A DNA stretch of 64,000 nucleotides from Xylophilus sp. Leaf220 (GTDB lineage: Bacteria; Pseudomonadota; Gammaproteobacteria; Burkholderiales; Burkholderiaceae_C): NCBI RefSeq assembly GCF_001421705.1, contig NZ_LMKO01000024.1, positions 90,399 through 154,398 of the forward strand. The letters are read 5' to 3'. Both the position numbers and the translations under genes were made by a program. A model generated the notes under the pieces. The model searched no databases. It was not told where the DNA came from and worked only from the letters and a program-made list of their open reading frames with translations. Below are positions 63,651 through 64,000 of this stretch, in pieces. Numbering within the stretch: position 1 is the first letter of the stretch; every line of letters starts with the position of its first letter.

Positions 63651-64000
63651 ATGACCTCCACCACCCGACGATCCCTCCTCGCCGCGGCTGCCGCCACCCT
63701 GGCCACGCCCGCACTGCTGCATGCGCAAGATGCCTATCCCTCCCGCGCGCTGCGGATGGTGGTGCCGTTTCCGCCGGCAGGCGCGGCGGATTTTCTGGGG
63801 CGGGCGGTCGGGGAGCGCCTGTCGCAGGCGCTCGGCCAGCAGGTGCTGGTCGACAACCGCAGCGGGGCCGGTGGCAACATCGGCACGCAGGCGGCGGCCC
63901 AGGGCGACCAGGAGGGCTATACGCTGCTGCTGACCGGGTTGCCGTTCGCGGTCAACCGTTTCCTGTTCCGCACGCTGCCGTTCGACCCGGACCGCGACTT
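63651..64000 (+). CDS. Bug-family receptor (N-terminal part; truncated by the window end)
   Basis: About 116 residues are visible. The Tat-like signal is TRRSLLAAAAATLATPALLHA-Q. The Bug N-terminal hallmark YPSRALRMVVPFPPAGAADFLGR follows, then VDNRSGAGGNIGTQAAAQ. The frame is open to position 64000. A ribosome site AGGA lies ~7 bp upstream. It sits 133 bp after the asparaginase and may deliver or sense a carboxylate related to the hydroxyaspartate/aspartate island. Confidence 0.9.
   Translation, partial: MTSTTRRSLLAAAAATLATPALLHAQDAYPSRALRMVVPFPPAGAADFLGRAVGERLSQALGQQVLVDNRSGAGGNIGTQAAAQGDQEGYTLLLTGLPFAVNRFLFRTLPFDPDRD

Overview
The window looks like chromosomal DNA from a high-GC betaproteobacterium of the Comamonadaceae (Variovorax/Xylophilus/Acidovorax-like). 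The base composition is strongly GC, Bug-type tripartite tricarboxylate receptors recur (41.9, 45.2 and 63.7 kb), and a short two-hairpin interspersed repeat (core like GCTATTTAATCGATAGCTG) occurs five times. I recall similar repeats in this family, but that is memory and not a search result. I see no rRNA, tRNA, CRISPR array, transposase or phage genes.

Layout. 1-3.8 kb (minus): PP2C phosphatase, double-FHA protein and a CHASE2 adenylate cyclase cut by the window edge, a Ser/Thr-phosphorylation signalling operon. 4.0-6.9 kb (minus): TerC-family protein, then sucCD with a strong hairpin after sucD. 7.1-12.4 kb: arginine genes argC and argE, separated by a less GC-rich membrane-protein gene, then a ROK protein whose domain order appears circularly permuted. 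12.7-13.8 kb: DUF892 ferritin-like protein with a histone-like tail, and a small acetyltransferase. 13.8-19.4 kb: two-component system, nitrate/cyanate-type ABC transporter and cyanase, a probable cyanate uptake and detoxification unit. 19.6-27.3 kb: mixed housekeeping and stress genes (DUF4142, GST, Tat-exported aldo/keto reductase, DUF2254, GAF-GGDEF cyclase, a TetR/NTF2-like divergent pair with twin operators, YceI, histidine phosphatase).

27.5-32.9 kb: three-subunit molybdenum hydroxylase (PaoABC type) followed by an overlapping MFS exporter. 33.3-37.8 kb (minus): creatininase-family amidohydrolase, CorA, a small kinase-like protein and an FMN glutamate-synthase-like protein. 38-42.9 kb: SEC-C protein, alpha/beta hydrolase, LysE exporter, SpmA/SpmB-like fusion, Bug receptor. 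43.1-46.3 kb: TctD/TctE-like two-component system coupled to another Bug-like receptor. 46.8-53.5 kb: complete pgaABCD operon for poly-beta-1,6-N-acetylglucosamine, with a long leader. 53.7-58.5 kb: ScsB/DsbD-type disulfide reductase and a hybrid histidine kinase.

58.5-64 kb: a divergent island with a PLP threonine/hydroxyaspartate-type dehydratase, an ornithine-cyclodeaminase/iminosuccinate-reductase-family enzyme and a DauR/YheO-type regulator on the minus strand. On the plus strand are a D-threonine-aldolase/D-serine-dehydratase fold enzyme, an L-asparaginase and a Bug receptor that runs off the end. This looks like an aspartate/3-hydroxyaspartate catabolic module. With the permuted ROK protein it is the most novel-looking content here.
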